Position numbers and translations under genes: made by a program
Assembly: GCF_014203665.1 (NCBI RefSeq)
Contig: NZ_JACHJN010000004.1
Location: 434,001 to 498,000, forward strand
Direction of reading: 5' to 3'
From: Saccharothrix tamanrassetensis
GTDB lineage: Bacteria > Actinomycetota > Actinomycetes > Mycobacteriales > Pseudonocardiaceae
Length of the DNA stretch: 64,000 nucleotides
In this document: piece after piece, positions 56,291 to 64,000 of the stretch
Position numbering within the stretch: position 1 is the first letter of the stretch
Layout: every line of letters starts with the position of its first letter
The notes under the pieces: model-generated
What the model was told of the DNA's origin: nothing
The model's input: the letters and a program-made list of their open reading frames with translations, nothing else
Databases searched by the model: none

Positions 56291-56614
56291 ATGAGGGAGC
56301 ACCTGGAACGGATCGCGCTGGCGGTGGACGAGGTGATGGCCGAGACCGTCGCCATCGGTGTGCTGACGCCGTGGGAGCACGTGGACTGGCTTCGGCTGCA
56401 CGCCGACCTGCTGGACCGGTTGGGAGCCGCGGCGGGCGCGGGCAGCCCGGTGTCCGGGCGGGGCGAGCTGGTGCGGGACCGGGCCGAGCGGATGGCGGAC
56501 CGGCTCAACCGGCTGCCGTCAGTCGAGCGAGGGCCAACCGACGACGCGCTCGAATGCCTCGCGGTTGCCGGCGACGGGCACTTCTTCCGCGGGGAGCCTG
56601 CGCCAGAGCGTTAG
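56291..56614 (+). CDS. Hypothetical small protein
   Basis: 107 residues, beginning MREHLERIALAVDEVMAET; helical and charged in the first 75 residues. No family recognised. Its last 96 bases overlap the convergent mycothiol-enzyme gene and there is no ribosome site, so it may be spurious or shorter than drawn. Confidence 0.45.
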   Translation: MREHLERIALAVDEVMAETVAIGVLTPWEHVDWLRLHADLLDRLGAAAGAGSPVSGRGELVRDRAERMADRLNRLPSVERGPTDDALECLAVAGDGHFFRGEPAPER

Positions 56615-57253
56615 GTACAGCTGCTCCGCCGTCCCGGTCGCGGTCGCGTCGGGGGTGCCCTCGCCTTCGGCGAGCCGGTGCGGTTTGCCCGTGCCGTCCA
56701 CTGTGCCCAGTCGCCAGGTCTGCCCGGTGTCGGTCGAGGTGAGCTCGACCACCACCGGGCCGTGTGTCCACTCGCGACCGCGCAGGAACCGCGCCAGGAA
56801 CTCGTCCACCCCGTCGGCGGCCAGCTCGGCCGGGATCGTCTCCGGTGTGCCGACGGCGTTCTGCGCGTCCCAGCAGTGCACCACGGCCTCGTGCGCCTGT
56901 CGGGACGCCAGCGCCGCCCCGAGGTCCTGCTCCGCCGCGTTCCACCACACCCACACCGGTCCGTCCGGCGGGTAGGTGCGCTGCACCGCCTGGTACCTGG
57001 CGGTGATCTCGCGCCAGCCCGCCAGCCGGTCCGGTCCGGTGTCGCCCGCCCTGCGCGCGGCGGCCTCGTCCGGGTACCCGCCCTTGGCCAGCAGCGCGGA
57101 CATCCACCACGCCTGAACCTCGGCCAGGTGCGCGACGAGGTCGTCGACCGTCCACTCGGGACAGCTGGGCACCTTCTCGCCGAGGTGCCCCTCCACCGCC
57201 GCGGTGAACGAGTCGCTGTACTGCTCCAGAACTGCCAGGTGATCGATTGCCAT
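56519..57253 (-). CDS. Mycothiol-dependent maleylpyruvate-isomerase-like (DinB-fold) protein
   Basis: 244 residues. N-terminal DinB-like four-helix bundle with metal histidines in VDDLVAHLAEVQAWW and RQAHEAVVHCWDAQ, and a C-terminal beta domain (VVVELTSTDTGQTWRLG). This group (TIGR03083) uses mycothiol in isomerase or S-transferase reactions; the substrate is unknown. ATG at 57253 follows a GGGGG run. Confidence 0.9.
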   Translation of the reverse strand: MAIDHLAVLEQYSDSFTAAVEGHLGEKVPSCPEWTVDDLVAHLAEVQAWWMSALLAKGGYPDEAAARRAGDTGPDRLAGWREITARYQAVQRTYPPDGPVWVWWNAAEQDLGAALASRQAHEAVVHCWDAQNAVGTPETIPAELAADGVDEFLARFLRGREWTHGPVVVELTSTDTGQTWRLGTVDGTGKPHRLAEGEGTPDATATGTAEQLYLTLWRRLPAEEVPVAGNREAFERVVGWPSLD

Positions 57254-57291
57254 GCCCCCGGACGGTAGACCGGGGGTACGACAATTCGGGG

Positions 57292-58086
57292 TCAGCCCTG
57301 GTCGGGGAAGGGGTCGGCGGAGTTGCCGACCAGCTCCGCGATCGACTTGACCACCCGGGTCGGCCGGTACGGGTACAGCTCGGCGGTCGTCTCGGCGGAG
57401 ATGCCGGTCAGCACCAGGATCGTGCGCAGGCCCGCCTCCAGCCCGGACCGCACGTCGGTGTCCATCCGGTCGCCGATCATCAGCGTGTTCGCCGAGTGCG
57501 CGCCCAGCGCCCGCAGCGCCGACCTCATCATCAGCGGGTTCGGCTTGCCCACGTAGTACGGCTCGCGGCCGGTGGCGCGTTCGATCAGCGCCGCGATCGA
57601 GCCGGTGGCGGGCAGCGAGCCCTCGCGGGACGGACCGGTCGCGTCGGGGTTGGTCGCGATGAACTTCGCGCCCTCCTCCACCAGCCGGATCGCCTTGGTG
57701 ATGGCCGTGAAGCTGTACGTGCGGGTCTCGCCGAGCACCACGTAGTCCGGGTCGCGGTCGGTCAGCACGTAGCCGATCTCGTGCAGCGCGGTGGTCAGCC
57801 CGGCCTCACCGATCACGAACGCCGAGCCGCCCGGCCGCTGCGAGTCCAGGAACCTGGCGGTGGCCAGGGCGGAGGTCCAGATCGCCGTCTCCGGCACCTC
57901 CAGGCCGGTGCGGGACAGCCGGGCCCGCAGGTCGCGCGGCGTGTAGATGGAGTTGTTCGTGAGCACGAGGAACGGGATGCCGTTCGCGGTCAGCTCGGCC
58001 ACGAACTCGCTCGAACCCGGGATCGGGTGCTCTTCGTGCACGAGCACGCCGTCCATGTCCATCAGGTAGTTCCACTGCTCGGGCAT
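57292..58086 (-). CDS. HAD-IIA phosphatase (NagD-like)
   Basis: 264 residues. DMDGVLVHEE, FLVLTNNS, the IIA cap, YYVGKPNPLMM and MIGDRMDTDVRSG. It dephosphorylates small sugar or nucleotide phosphates. ATG at 58086. It lies 17 bases after the MarR stop and may be part of its transcript. Confidence 0.93.
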   Translation of the reverse strand: MPEQWNYLMDMDGVLVHEEHPIPGSSEFVAELTANGIPFLVLTNNSIYTPRDLRARLSRTGLEVPETAIWTSALATARFLDSQRPGGSAFVIGEAGLTTALHEIGYVLTDRDPDYVVLGETRTYSFTAITKAIRLVEEGAKFIATNPDATGPSREGSLPATGSIAALIERATGREPYYVGKPNPLMMRSALRALGAHSANTLMIGDRMDTDVRSGLEAGLRTILVLTGISAETTAELYPYRPTRVVKSIAELVGNSADPFPDQG

Positions 58087-58103
58087 GCCGCCATGCTGCC
58101 GGC

Positions 58104-58565
58104 TCAGGCCTCGATCACGCGTCTCCGGAAAGTTTCGATCATGGTCTTGTTGTAGCGCTCCAGCACGTCCCGTTCATCGGGCGTGAACAGGGACAACACC
58201 TCGCGGAGGGTCTCCTGGGCGCCGGTGAACAGGTGGCCGAACCTGTCGTCCACCAAGGTGACCTCGACCAGCACCTTGCGGCGGTCGTGCGGGTCGCGCA
58301 CCCGGCGCACGTACCCGGCCTTCTCCAGCCGGTCGATGACGCCGGTGACCGCGCCGGTGGACAGGCCGGACAGCTCGGCGATGCGGCCCGCGGTGATCGG
58401 GCCGTCCGAGCGCATGGCCAGGTCCAGGCACTTCTCGTCGGTGGGCGACAGGCCCATCTGCTCGGCCACGCGGCTGTGGAACAGGATGGTGAGCGCACTG
58501 CTCTCGCGGGCGTAGAAGCTGAACCGCTCCAACACGTCGGCGGGGACGTCGTGCTCACTCGTCAT
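58104..58565 (-). CDS. MarR-family regulator
   Basis: 153 residues. Winged helix with SPTDEKCLDLAMRSDGP, SGLSTGAVTGVIDRLEKAGY and the RVRDPHDRRKVLVEV wing. ATG at 58565; TAAATT lies eight bases upstream on the minus strand, so a leaderless message is likely, and the surrounding AAGTAATTTAG may be the operator. Possibly controls the HAD-IIA gene downstream. Confidence 0.92.
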   Translation of the reverse strand: MTSEHDVPADVLERFSFYARESSALTILFHSRVAEQMGLSPTDEKCLDLAMRSDGPITAGRIAELSGLSTGAVTGVIDRLEKAGYVRRVRDPHDRRKVLVEVTLVDDRFGHLFTGAQETLREVLSLFTPDERDVLERYNKTMIETFRRRVIEA

Positions 58566-58680
58566 GTCAAGTAATTTAGCCGGTGAGAGAGTTCGGTAGG
58601 CACCTTCCTCCGTGCCGTCCCACCATGCCGACCCCGTTCGCGGCGGCACCCATCAGTGTCGGAGCATTACCCTGGTAGGG

Positions 58681-59739
58681 GTGACAGCAGTCGAGCTGGG
58701 ACTACCGATCGTGCGCGGCACGCCAGAGGCGTCCGCGCGGCCGGATTCACCGCTGCTGGTCGACCGGTTCGGCCGGGTGGCCACCGACCTGCGGGTGTCG
58801 TTGACCGACCGCTGCAACCTGCGGTGCACCTACTGCATGCCGGCGGAAGGGCTGGACTGGCTGCCCAAGCCGGAGGTGCTCACCGACGACGAGCTGGCCC
58901 GGCTGATCGGGGTCGCGGTGACCCGGCTGGGCGTCACCGACATCCGGTTCACCGGCGGCGAGCCGCTGCTGCGGCCCGGCCTGGAGCAGGTGATCGCGGC
59001 GACGGCGGCGCTGGAGCCGCGGCCCCGGATCTCCATGACCACGAACGGCGTGAGCCTCGCGCGCCGCGCCGGCGCGCTGGTGGCGGCCGGGCTGAACCGG
59101 GTGAACGTCTCGCTGGACACCCTGGACCCGGCCCGTTTCCACAGCCTGACCAGGCGTGATCGCCTGGACGACGTGTTCGCGGGGCTGGCTGCCGCGCGCG
59201 AGGCCGGCCTGGTGCCGGTGAAGGTCAACTCGGTGCTGATGCGGGGCGTGAACGAGGACGAGGCCGTGCCGCTGCTGCGGTTCTGCCTGGAGCACGGCTA
59301 CCAGCTGCGGTTCATCGAGCAGATGCCGCTGGACCCGCAGCACGGCTGGCACCGGGACGACATGGTGACCGCCGAGGAGATCCTGGCGGCGCTGCGCACG
59401 TCGTTCGAGCTGACGCCGGAACCCGGTGAGCGCGGTGGCGCGCCCGCCGAGCGGTGGCTGGTGGACGGCGGGCCGGCGGTGGTGGGCGTGATCGCGTCGG
59501 TGACCAGGCCGTTCTGCGCGGCGTGCGACCGGACCCGGCTGACCGCCGACGGGCAGGTGCGCAACTGCTTGTTCAGCCGGACCGAGACGGACCTGCGGGC
59601 GCTGCTGCGCGGCGGGGCGTCGGACGAGGAGATCGCCGGCGCGTGGCGGGGGAACTCGTGGGCGAAGGCGGCCGGGCACGGCATCAACGACGCCGGCTTC
59701 CACCAGCCGGACCGGCCGATGAGCGCGATCGGAGGATGA
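58681..59739 (+). CDS. moaA: GTP 3',8-cyclase (molybdopterin step 1)
   Basis: 352 residues. Radical SAM enzyme: N-terminal cluster motif CNLRCTYCM; C-terminal cluster CAACDRTRLTADGQVRNC; and the Gly-Gly tail (SAIGG). It makes 3',8-cyclo-GTP, the first intermediate of the molybdenum cofactor. GTG at 58681 lies seven bases after a -10-like TACCCT (leaderless). One base separates its stop from moaD. Confidence 0.97.
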   Translation: MTAVELGLPIVRGTPEASARPDSPLLVDRFGRVATDLRVSLTDRCNLRCTYCMPAEGLDWLPKPEVLTDDELARLIGVAVTRLGVTDIRFTGGEPLLRPGLEQVIAATAALEPRPRISMTTNGVSLARRAGALVAAGLNRVNVSLDTLDPARFHSLTRRDRLDDVFAGLAAAREAGLVPVKVNSVLMRGVNEDEAVPLLRFCLEHGYQLRFIEQMPLDPQHGWHRDDMVTAEEILAALRTSFELTPEPGERGGAPAERWLVDGGPAVVGVIASVTRPFCAACDRTRLTADGQVRNCLFSRTETDLRALLRGGASDEEIAGAWRGNSWAKAAGHGINDAGFHQPDRPMSAIGG

Positions 59740-59740
59740 G

Positions 59741-59995
59741 GTGGTCCAGCTGACGGTGCGGTACTTCGCCGGCGCGCGGGCGGCGGCCGGGGTGCCGGAC
59801 GAGAGCCTGGAGCTGCCCGGGGCGGTGACCGTGGCGCGGGTGCTCGACGCGGTGCGCTCGCGGCACGGGGACGGGCTCGGGCGGGTGCTGGCGGCGTGCA
59901 GCTTCCTGCTCGACGGCGTGGCGGTCCGGGACCGCGACACGCCGGTGTCGTCGGGGTCGCGACTGGACGTGCTGCCGCCGTTCGCCGGCGGTTGA
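59741..59995 (+). CDS. moaD: Molybdopterin synthase small subunit
   Basis: 84 residues, ubiquitin-like sulfur carrier ending in the obligatory Gly-Gly (PPFAGG). It supplies sulfur to MoaE. GTG at 59741 with GGAGG six bases upstream, inside the end of moaA. Its partner moaE is on the other strand beyond rpfA. Confidence 0.95.
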   Translation: MVQLTVRYFAGARAAAGVPDESLELPGAVTVARVLDAVRSRHGDGLGRVLAACSFLLDGVAVRDRDTPVSSGSRLDVLPPFAGG

Positions 59996-60070
59996 CGGCC
60001 GCACCCAGGCGGGTCAGCAGCGTGAGCCACACCTCACTTAACGTGATCCATCTCGGTATATCTCGGAACG

Positions 60071-60086
60071 GAAACGAGACGGTAAC
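60071..60086. promoter_or_regulatory. MtrA-like direct repeat upstream of rpfA
   Basis: GAAAC-N6-GTAAC (60071-60086) differs at one base from the GTAAC-N6-GTAAC pattern I recall for the response regulator MtrA, which controls resuscitation and wall-hydrolase genes. It lies about 285 bases before rpfA. Other GTTAC words follow at 60136 and 60184. Confidence 0.4.
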
Positions 60087-60179
60087 GACGCCCTGAACTG
60101 GCTAAACGCCCATCTCGCGCGATCACCTCAAAGCGTTACAGTGACGCGCATCACGGCTCCGATCGTTTGGAGACGCGCT

Positions 60180-61047
<868 letters not shown>

Positions 61048-61080
61048 TCTCGGGGTCGGCTCCGGCCGGCCCGTAGGACC

Positions 61081-61116
61081 AGAGACCCTGCCGTTCCCCC
61101 CGACGGCGGGGTCTCT
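61081..61116. terminator. Bidirectional terminator between rpfA and moaE
   Basis: AGAGACCCTGCCG (61081-61093) pairs with CGGCGGGGTCTCT (61104-61116) with one mismatch, loop 10 nt. Confidence 0.85.
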
Positions 61117-61160
61117 GCTTCGGTCGGTGAGACGATGAGCCTAGGGCGCCCACCTGGAGT

Positions 61161-61586
61161 TCAGGGGCAGTTGACCCACTCGTCCGTGCCGTCGGCGAAA
61201 ACCTGGCGCTTCCACACCGGTAGCCGCCGCTTCACCTCGTCCACGAGTTCGGAGCACATCGCGAACGCCTCGGCCCGGTGCTCGGCGGACACCGCGACGG
61301 CCAGCGCGACGTCCCCGATCGCCAGCTCGCCGACCCGGTGCGACACCGCCACCGCCCGCACGCCGGTGAACTTCGCCAGGACGTCGGAGACGACTTCCGC
61401 GACGACATCACCGGCGGAAGGGTGACCGACGTATTCGAGTTCGCGCACGGACCGTCCGTGGTCGTGGTCGCGCACCACGCCGGAGAAGGTCACGACCGCG
61501 CCGGCGGCGGCGTTCTCGACCAGCTTCGCGTGCTCCTCGACCGACAACGGCTGGTCGCTGACGGTTGCGCGCAGTACCTCGGTCAT
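61161..61586 (-). CDS. moaE: Molybdopterin synthase large subunit
   Basis: 141 residues. GAVVTFSGVVRDHDHGRSV, LEYVGHPSAGDV, HRVGELAIGDVALAVAVSA and the active-site lysine region PVWKRQVFADG. With MoaD it makes molybdopterin from cyclic pyranopterin monophosphate. Last gene of the malic enzyme-moaC-mog-moaE operon; its ATG overlaps the mog stop (ATGA). Confidence 0.96.
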   Translation of the reverse strand: MTEVLRATVSDQPLSVEEHAKLVENAAAGAVVTFSGVVRDHDHGRSVRELEYVGHPSAGDVVAEVVSDVLAKFTGVRAVAVSHRVGELAIGDVALAVAVSAEHRAEAFAMCSELVDEVKRRLPVWKRQVFADGTDEWVNCP

Positions 61587-62056
61587 GCGTGGTCACCTCC
61601 GGCCAACTGGTCGACGGCGTGCTCCAGCAGCGTGCCGAGCACCTCCAGCCCGTCGCGCACCCCGCCGGTCGAGCCGGGCAGGTTCACCACGAGCGTGCGG
61701 CCCGCCACACCGGCCACCCCGCGCGACAGCACGGCGGTGGGCACGCGGGGCCAGCCTGACATGCGGATCGCGTCGGCCACGCCCGGCACCTCGTAGTCGA
61801 GCACGGCACGGGTCGCCTCGGGAGTCCGGTCGGTGGGGCTGATACCGGTGCCGCCGGTCGTGACGACCACCGACACCTCGTCGGCGACGGCGGTGCGCAA
61901 GGCGTCCGCTACCGGGTCGCCGTCGGGGACGACCGCGGCATCGGGCACGTCGAAGCCCCGTTCGCGCAGCCACGTCACAATGATGGGGCCACCACGGTCC
62001 TCGTACACGCCGGCCGCGGCGCGGTTGGACGCGGTGATCACCCTCGCGGTCTTCAC
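61583..62056 (-). CDS. mog: Molybdopterin adenylyltransferase (MoaB/Mog type)
   Basis: 157 residues. MogA/MoaB fold with VVVTTGGTGISPTDRTPEAT and VNLPGSTGGVRDGLEVL. It adenylylates molybdopterin before metal insertion. GTG at 62056 overlaps the moaC stop (GTGA) and its own stop overlaps moaE, so the three genes are tightly coupled. No moeA is in the window. Confidence 0.94.
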   Translation of the reverse strand: MKTARVITASNRAAAGVYEDRGGPIIVTWLRERGFDVPDAAVVPDGDPVADALRTAVADEVSVVVTTGGTGISPTDRTPEATRAVLDYEVPGVADAIRMSGWPRVPTAVLSRGVAGVAGRTLVVNLPGSTGGVRDGLEVLGTLLEHAVDQLAGGDHA

Positions 62057-62526
62057 GGGCGCACCCACAGGCCGGTCTTGCCGCCTTCCTTGCGCTCCAC
62101 CCGCACCTCGTCCAGGGACGCGGCCGGGTCGACGGACTTCACCATGTCGTGCAGCGTCAGGCCGGCCACCGACACGGCGGTCAGCGCCTCCATCTCGACG
62201 CCGGTCCGGTCGGTGGTGCGGACGGTCGCGGTGATGCGCACCTCGGCCGGCCCGAGGGCCAGGTCGACGGCCACGCTGGACAGCGCGATGGGGTGGCACA
62301 GCGGCACGAGTTCCGAGGTGCGCTTGGCCGCCATGATCCCGGCGATGCGGGCGGTGGCCAGGGCGTCGCCCTTGGGCAGGCCGTCGCTGCCGAGCAGGCC
62401 CACCACCTCGTCGGTCGTCCGCAGCACGCCGGACGCGACCGCCGTGCGGGTGGTCTGCTCCTTGGCGGACACGTCCACCATCCGGGCCGCACCGCTCCCG
62501 TCGAGGTGGCTGAACTGCTTGGTCAT
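62053..62526 (-). CDS. moaC: Cyclic pyranopterin monophosphate synthase
   Basis: 157 residues. MVDVSAKEQTTRTA, LVPLCHPIALSSV and GVEMEALTAVSVAGLTLHDM, the MoaC motifs. It acts after MoaA to give cyclic pyranopterin monophosphate. ATG at 62526, ten bases after the malic enzyme stop. Confidence 0.97.
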   Translation of the reverse strand: MTKQFSHLDGSGAARMVDVSAKEQTTRTAVASGVLRTTDEVVGLLGSDGLPKGDALATARIAGIMAAKRTSELVPLCHPIALSSVAVDLALGPAEVRITATVRTTDRTGVEMEALTAVSVAGLTLHDMVKSVDPAASLDEVRVERKEGGKTGLWVRP

Positions 62527-62536
62527 GCCAGCGATG

Positions 62537-63925
62537 CTAGGCCTGTCGGGCGGCGGCCTTCCGAACGGCTTCGGCGACGGCGGGTGCGACGGAGGTGTCG
62601 AACACGCTGGGCACGATGAAGGAGGCGTTCAGCTTCTCCCCGTCCACCACGTCCGCGATGGCGTTGGCGGCGGCCAGCAGCATCGAGTCGGTGATGGTGC
62701 GCGCGTGCGCGTCGAGCAGCCCGCGGAACACACCGGGGAACGCCAGCACGTTGTTGATCTGGTTCGGGAAGTCCGACCGGCCGGTGGCGACCACGGCGGC
62801 GTGCTTCTGCGCCTCCATCGGGTCGATCTCGGGGTCCGGGTTGGCCAGCGCGAACACGATCGCGTCGGAGTTCATGGTGGCCACCTGCTCGGCACCGAAC
62901 AGGTTCGGCGCGGACACGCCGATGAACACGTCGGCACCGACCAGCGCGTCGTGCAGCCGTCCGCTGACGTTGTCGCGGTTGGTGACGTTGGCGATGGACT
63001 TCAGGTTGTCGTCCAGGCCGGGGCGGTCGCGGTGCACGATGCCGTCGACGTCCACCGCCACGACGTCGCCGGGGTTCTGCTTGAGCAGGAGGCGGATGAT
63101 CGCGGAGCCTGCCGCGCCCACGCCGCAGACCACGATCTTGCAGTCCGCGGGATCCTTGCCGACCACGCGCAGGGCGTTGCGGAGGGCGCCCACGACAACG
63201 ATGGCAGTGCCGTGCTGGTCGTCGTGGAAGACCGGGATGTTCAGCTTCTCGCGCAGGCGCGCCTCGATCTCGAAGCAGCGGGGGGCGGCGATGTCCTCCA
63301 GGTTGATGCCGCCGTAGACGGGGGCGATCAGTTCCACGGCGCGGATGATCTCCTCGGTGTCCTGGGTGTCCAGGCACACGGGCCACGCATCGACGCCGGC
63401 GAACTTCTTGAAGAGGGCGGCCTTGCCCTCCATGACGGGGAGGGCCGCGGCCGGCCCCAGGTTGCCGAGGCCCAGCACGGCCGAGCCGTCGGTGACCACT
63501 GCCACGGTGTTGCGCTTGATGGTGAGGCGGCGGGCGTCGTCCGGGTTCTCGGCGATGGCCTGGCAGACGCGGGCCACACCGGGGGTGTAGGCGCGGGAGA
63601 GGTCGTCGCGGTTGCGCAGCGGGACCTTGGAGGAGATCTCGATCTTGCCGCCGAGGTGGACCAGGAAGGTCCGGTCGGAGACCTTGCGGACCACGATGCC
63701 GGGGAGCAGGCCCAGGGTGTCGGTGATGTCCTTGGCGTGGTTGGCGGAGAGGGCGTTGCAGGTGAGGTCGATGATCACCCGATCGGTGTGGGACTCGACC
63801 ACGTCGAATGCGGTGATCACGCCGCCTGCTCGCCCTACGGCCGAGGTCAGGTCGCCTGCTGCGCTCGCGGAGGGAGGCGCTTCCAGACGGACGGTGATGG
63901 AGTAACCAGGGCCGGGGACCGGCAT
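62537..63925 (-). CDS. NAD-type malic enzyme with N-terminal ACT domain
   Basis: 462 residues. Residues 1-85 form an ACT-like regulatory domain ([10 protein letters not shown] ... [15 protein letters not shown]). The catalytic part has [46 protein letters not shown] (metal Asp) and [14 protein letters not shown] (NAD fold). It decarboxylates malate to pyruvate; NAD versus NADP is judged by overall type only. ATG at 63925 with GGGAGG five bases upstream. It heads the operon with moaC, mog and moaE, an odd pairing with cofactor genes. Confidence 0.93.
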   Translation of the reverse strand: MPVPGPGYSITVRLEAPPSASAAGDLTSAVGRAGGVITAFDVVESHTDRVIIDLTCNALSANHAKDITDTLGLLPGIVVRKVSDRTFLVHLGGKIEISSKVPLRNRDDLSRAYTPGVARVCQAIAENPDDARRLTIKRNTVAVVTDGSAVLGLGNLGPAAALPVMEGKAALFKKFAGVDAWPVCLDTQDTEEIIRAVELIAPVYGGINLEDIAAPRCFEIEARLREKLNIPVFHDDQHGTAIVVVGALRNALRVVGKDPADCKIVVCGVGAAGSAIIRLLLKQNPGDVVAVDVDGIVHRDRPGLDDNLKSIANVTNRDNVSGRLHDALVGADVFIGVSAPNLFGAEQVATMNSDAIVFALANPDPEIDPMEAQKHAAVVATGRSDFPNQINNVLAFPGVFRGLLDAHARTITDSMLLAAANAIADVVDGEKLNASFIVPSVFDTSVAPAVAEAVRKAAARQA

Positions 63926-64000
63926 CGAACCTCCCAGAACAGCACTGCCGAGCGGGGACCGAGCCTAGTCCGGTCGGATTAGCGGAACGTGCGCGGCTCG

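Overview
The window is a high-GC actinobacterial chromosome segment, most likely from the Pseudonocardiales (Saccharothrix, Lentzea or Actinosynnema type). The reasons are third-position GC throughout, many GTG starts and leaderless genes, HTH/DUF397 pairs, a SepH septation protein, an Rpf factor and mycothiol-type enzymes. From memory, the gene order gltA, citA, serC, sepH, SpoU methylase, MarR, cspB, yccF, moaA-moaD, rpfA, moaE-mog-moaC resembles the Mycobacterium tuberculosis block around Rv0864-Rv0896. Most of the window is therefore a conserved core region into which accessory genes have been placed. No tRNA, rRNA, CRISPR array, integrase or intact insertion sequence was seen.

Layout. 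1-6.4 kb: the end of glpD, a small type VII secretion-like operon (YbaB-like protein, EspC-like protein, large Gly/Pro-rich WXG-type protein), and an HTH regulator followed by an ABC-2 transporter. 6.45-7.05 kb: two long structured palindromes in inverted orientation. 7-18 kb: photolyase, citrate synthase, a TetR-PfkB operon divergent from an acyl-CoA dehydrogenase, an amidohydrolase and aldose epimerase pair, a TetR-metallohydrolase operon and an amino-acid permease. 18-25.5 kb: an HTH gene with two duplicated DUF397 genes, an MFS transporter, pdxH, a secreted DUF4232 protein, a second citrate synthase and serC. 25.5-39.2 kb: a perfect SOS-box sequence ahead of sepH, membrane proteins, a heterodimeric ABC exporter, a second HTH-DUF397 pair, a SpoU methylase, a GCS2-type ligase, an ABC-F protein and superoxide dismutase under a Nur-like box. 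39.3-44 kb: a FetB-like permease without its ATPase, an MFS-MarR operon, a purine-type permease and a DUF2530 protein. 44-44.65 kb: a minisatellite and the third palindrome. 44.7-58.6 kb: a sacsin/Hsp90-like ATPase with DUF3027, a lipoprotein cyclotransferase, an Lrp regulator with a divergent PLP enzyme, MFS, DUF2771, cspB, HAD, TetR, YccF, metallophosphoesterase, mycothiol-dependent enzyme, HAD-IIA and MarR genes. 58.7-64 kb: molybdopterin genes split into moaA-moaD and malic enzyme-moaC-mog-moaE, flanking rpfA.

The strongest candidate for something undescribed is the three-copy palindrome family at 6521-6648, 6842-6968 and 44395-44537. Each copy has conserved outer arms of 23-24 nt and conserved spacer and loop words. 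Between them is a 20-bp inner stem whose sequence differs in every copy while its two halves stay complementary (20/20, 19/20 and 19/20). A conserved 31-nt module lies on the same side of each copy. Each locus sits between convergent genes. This looks like a structured-RNA, hairpin or non-autonomous mobile element family with a hypervariable stem.

How the genes fit together: central carbon entry (glpD, gltA, citA, malic enzyme), amino-acid and cofactor synthesis (serC, pdxH, molybdopterin), redox and metal handling (superoxide dismutase, FetB-like permease, possible iron and nickel boxes), cell division and wall growth (sepH, rpfA), and many locally regulated transporters. All calls rest on reading the sequence and on family knowledge; no search or folding program was run.
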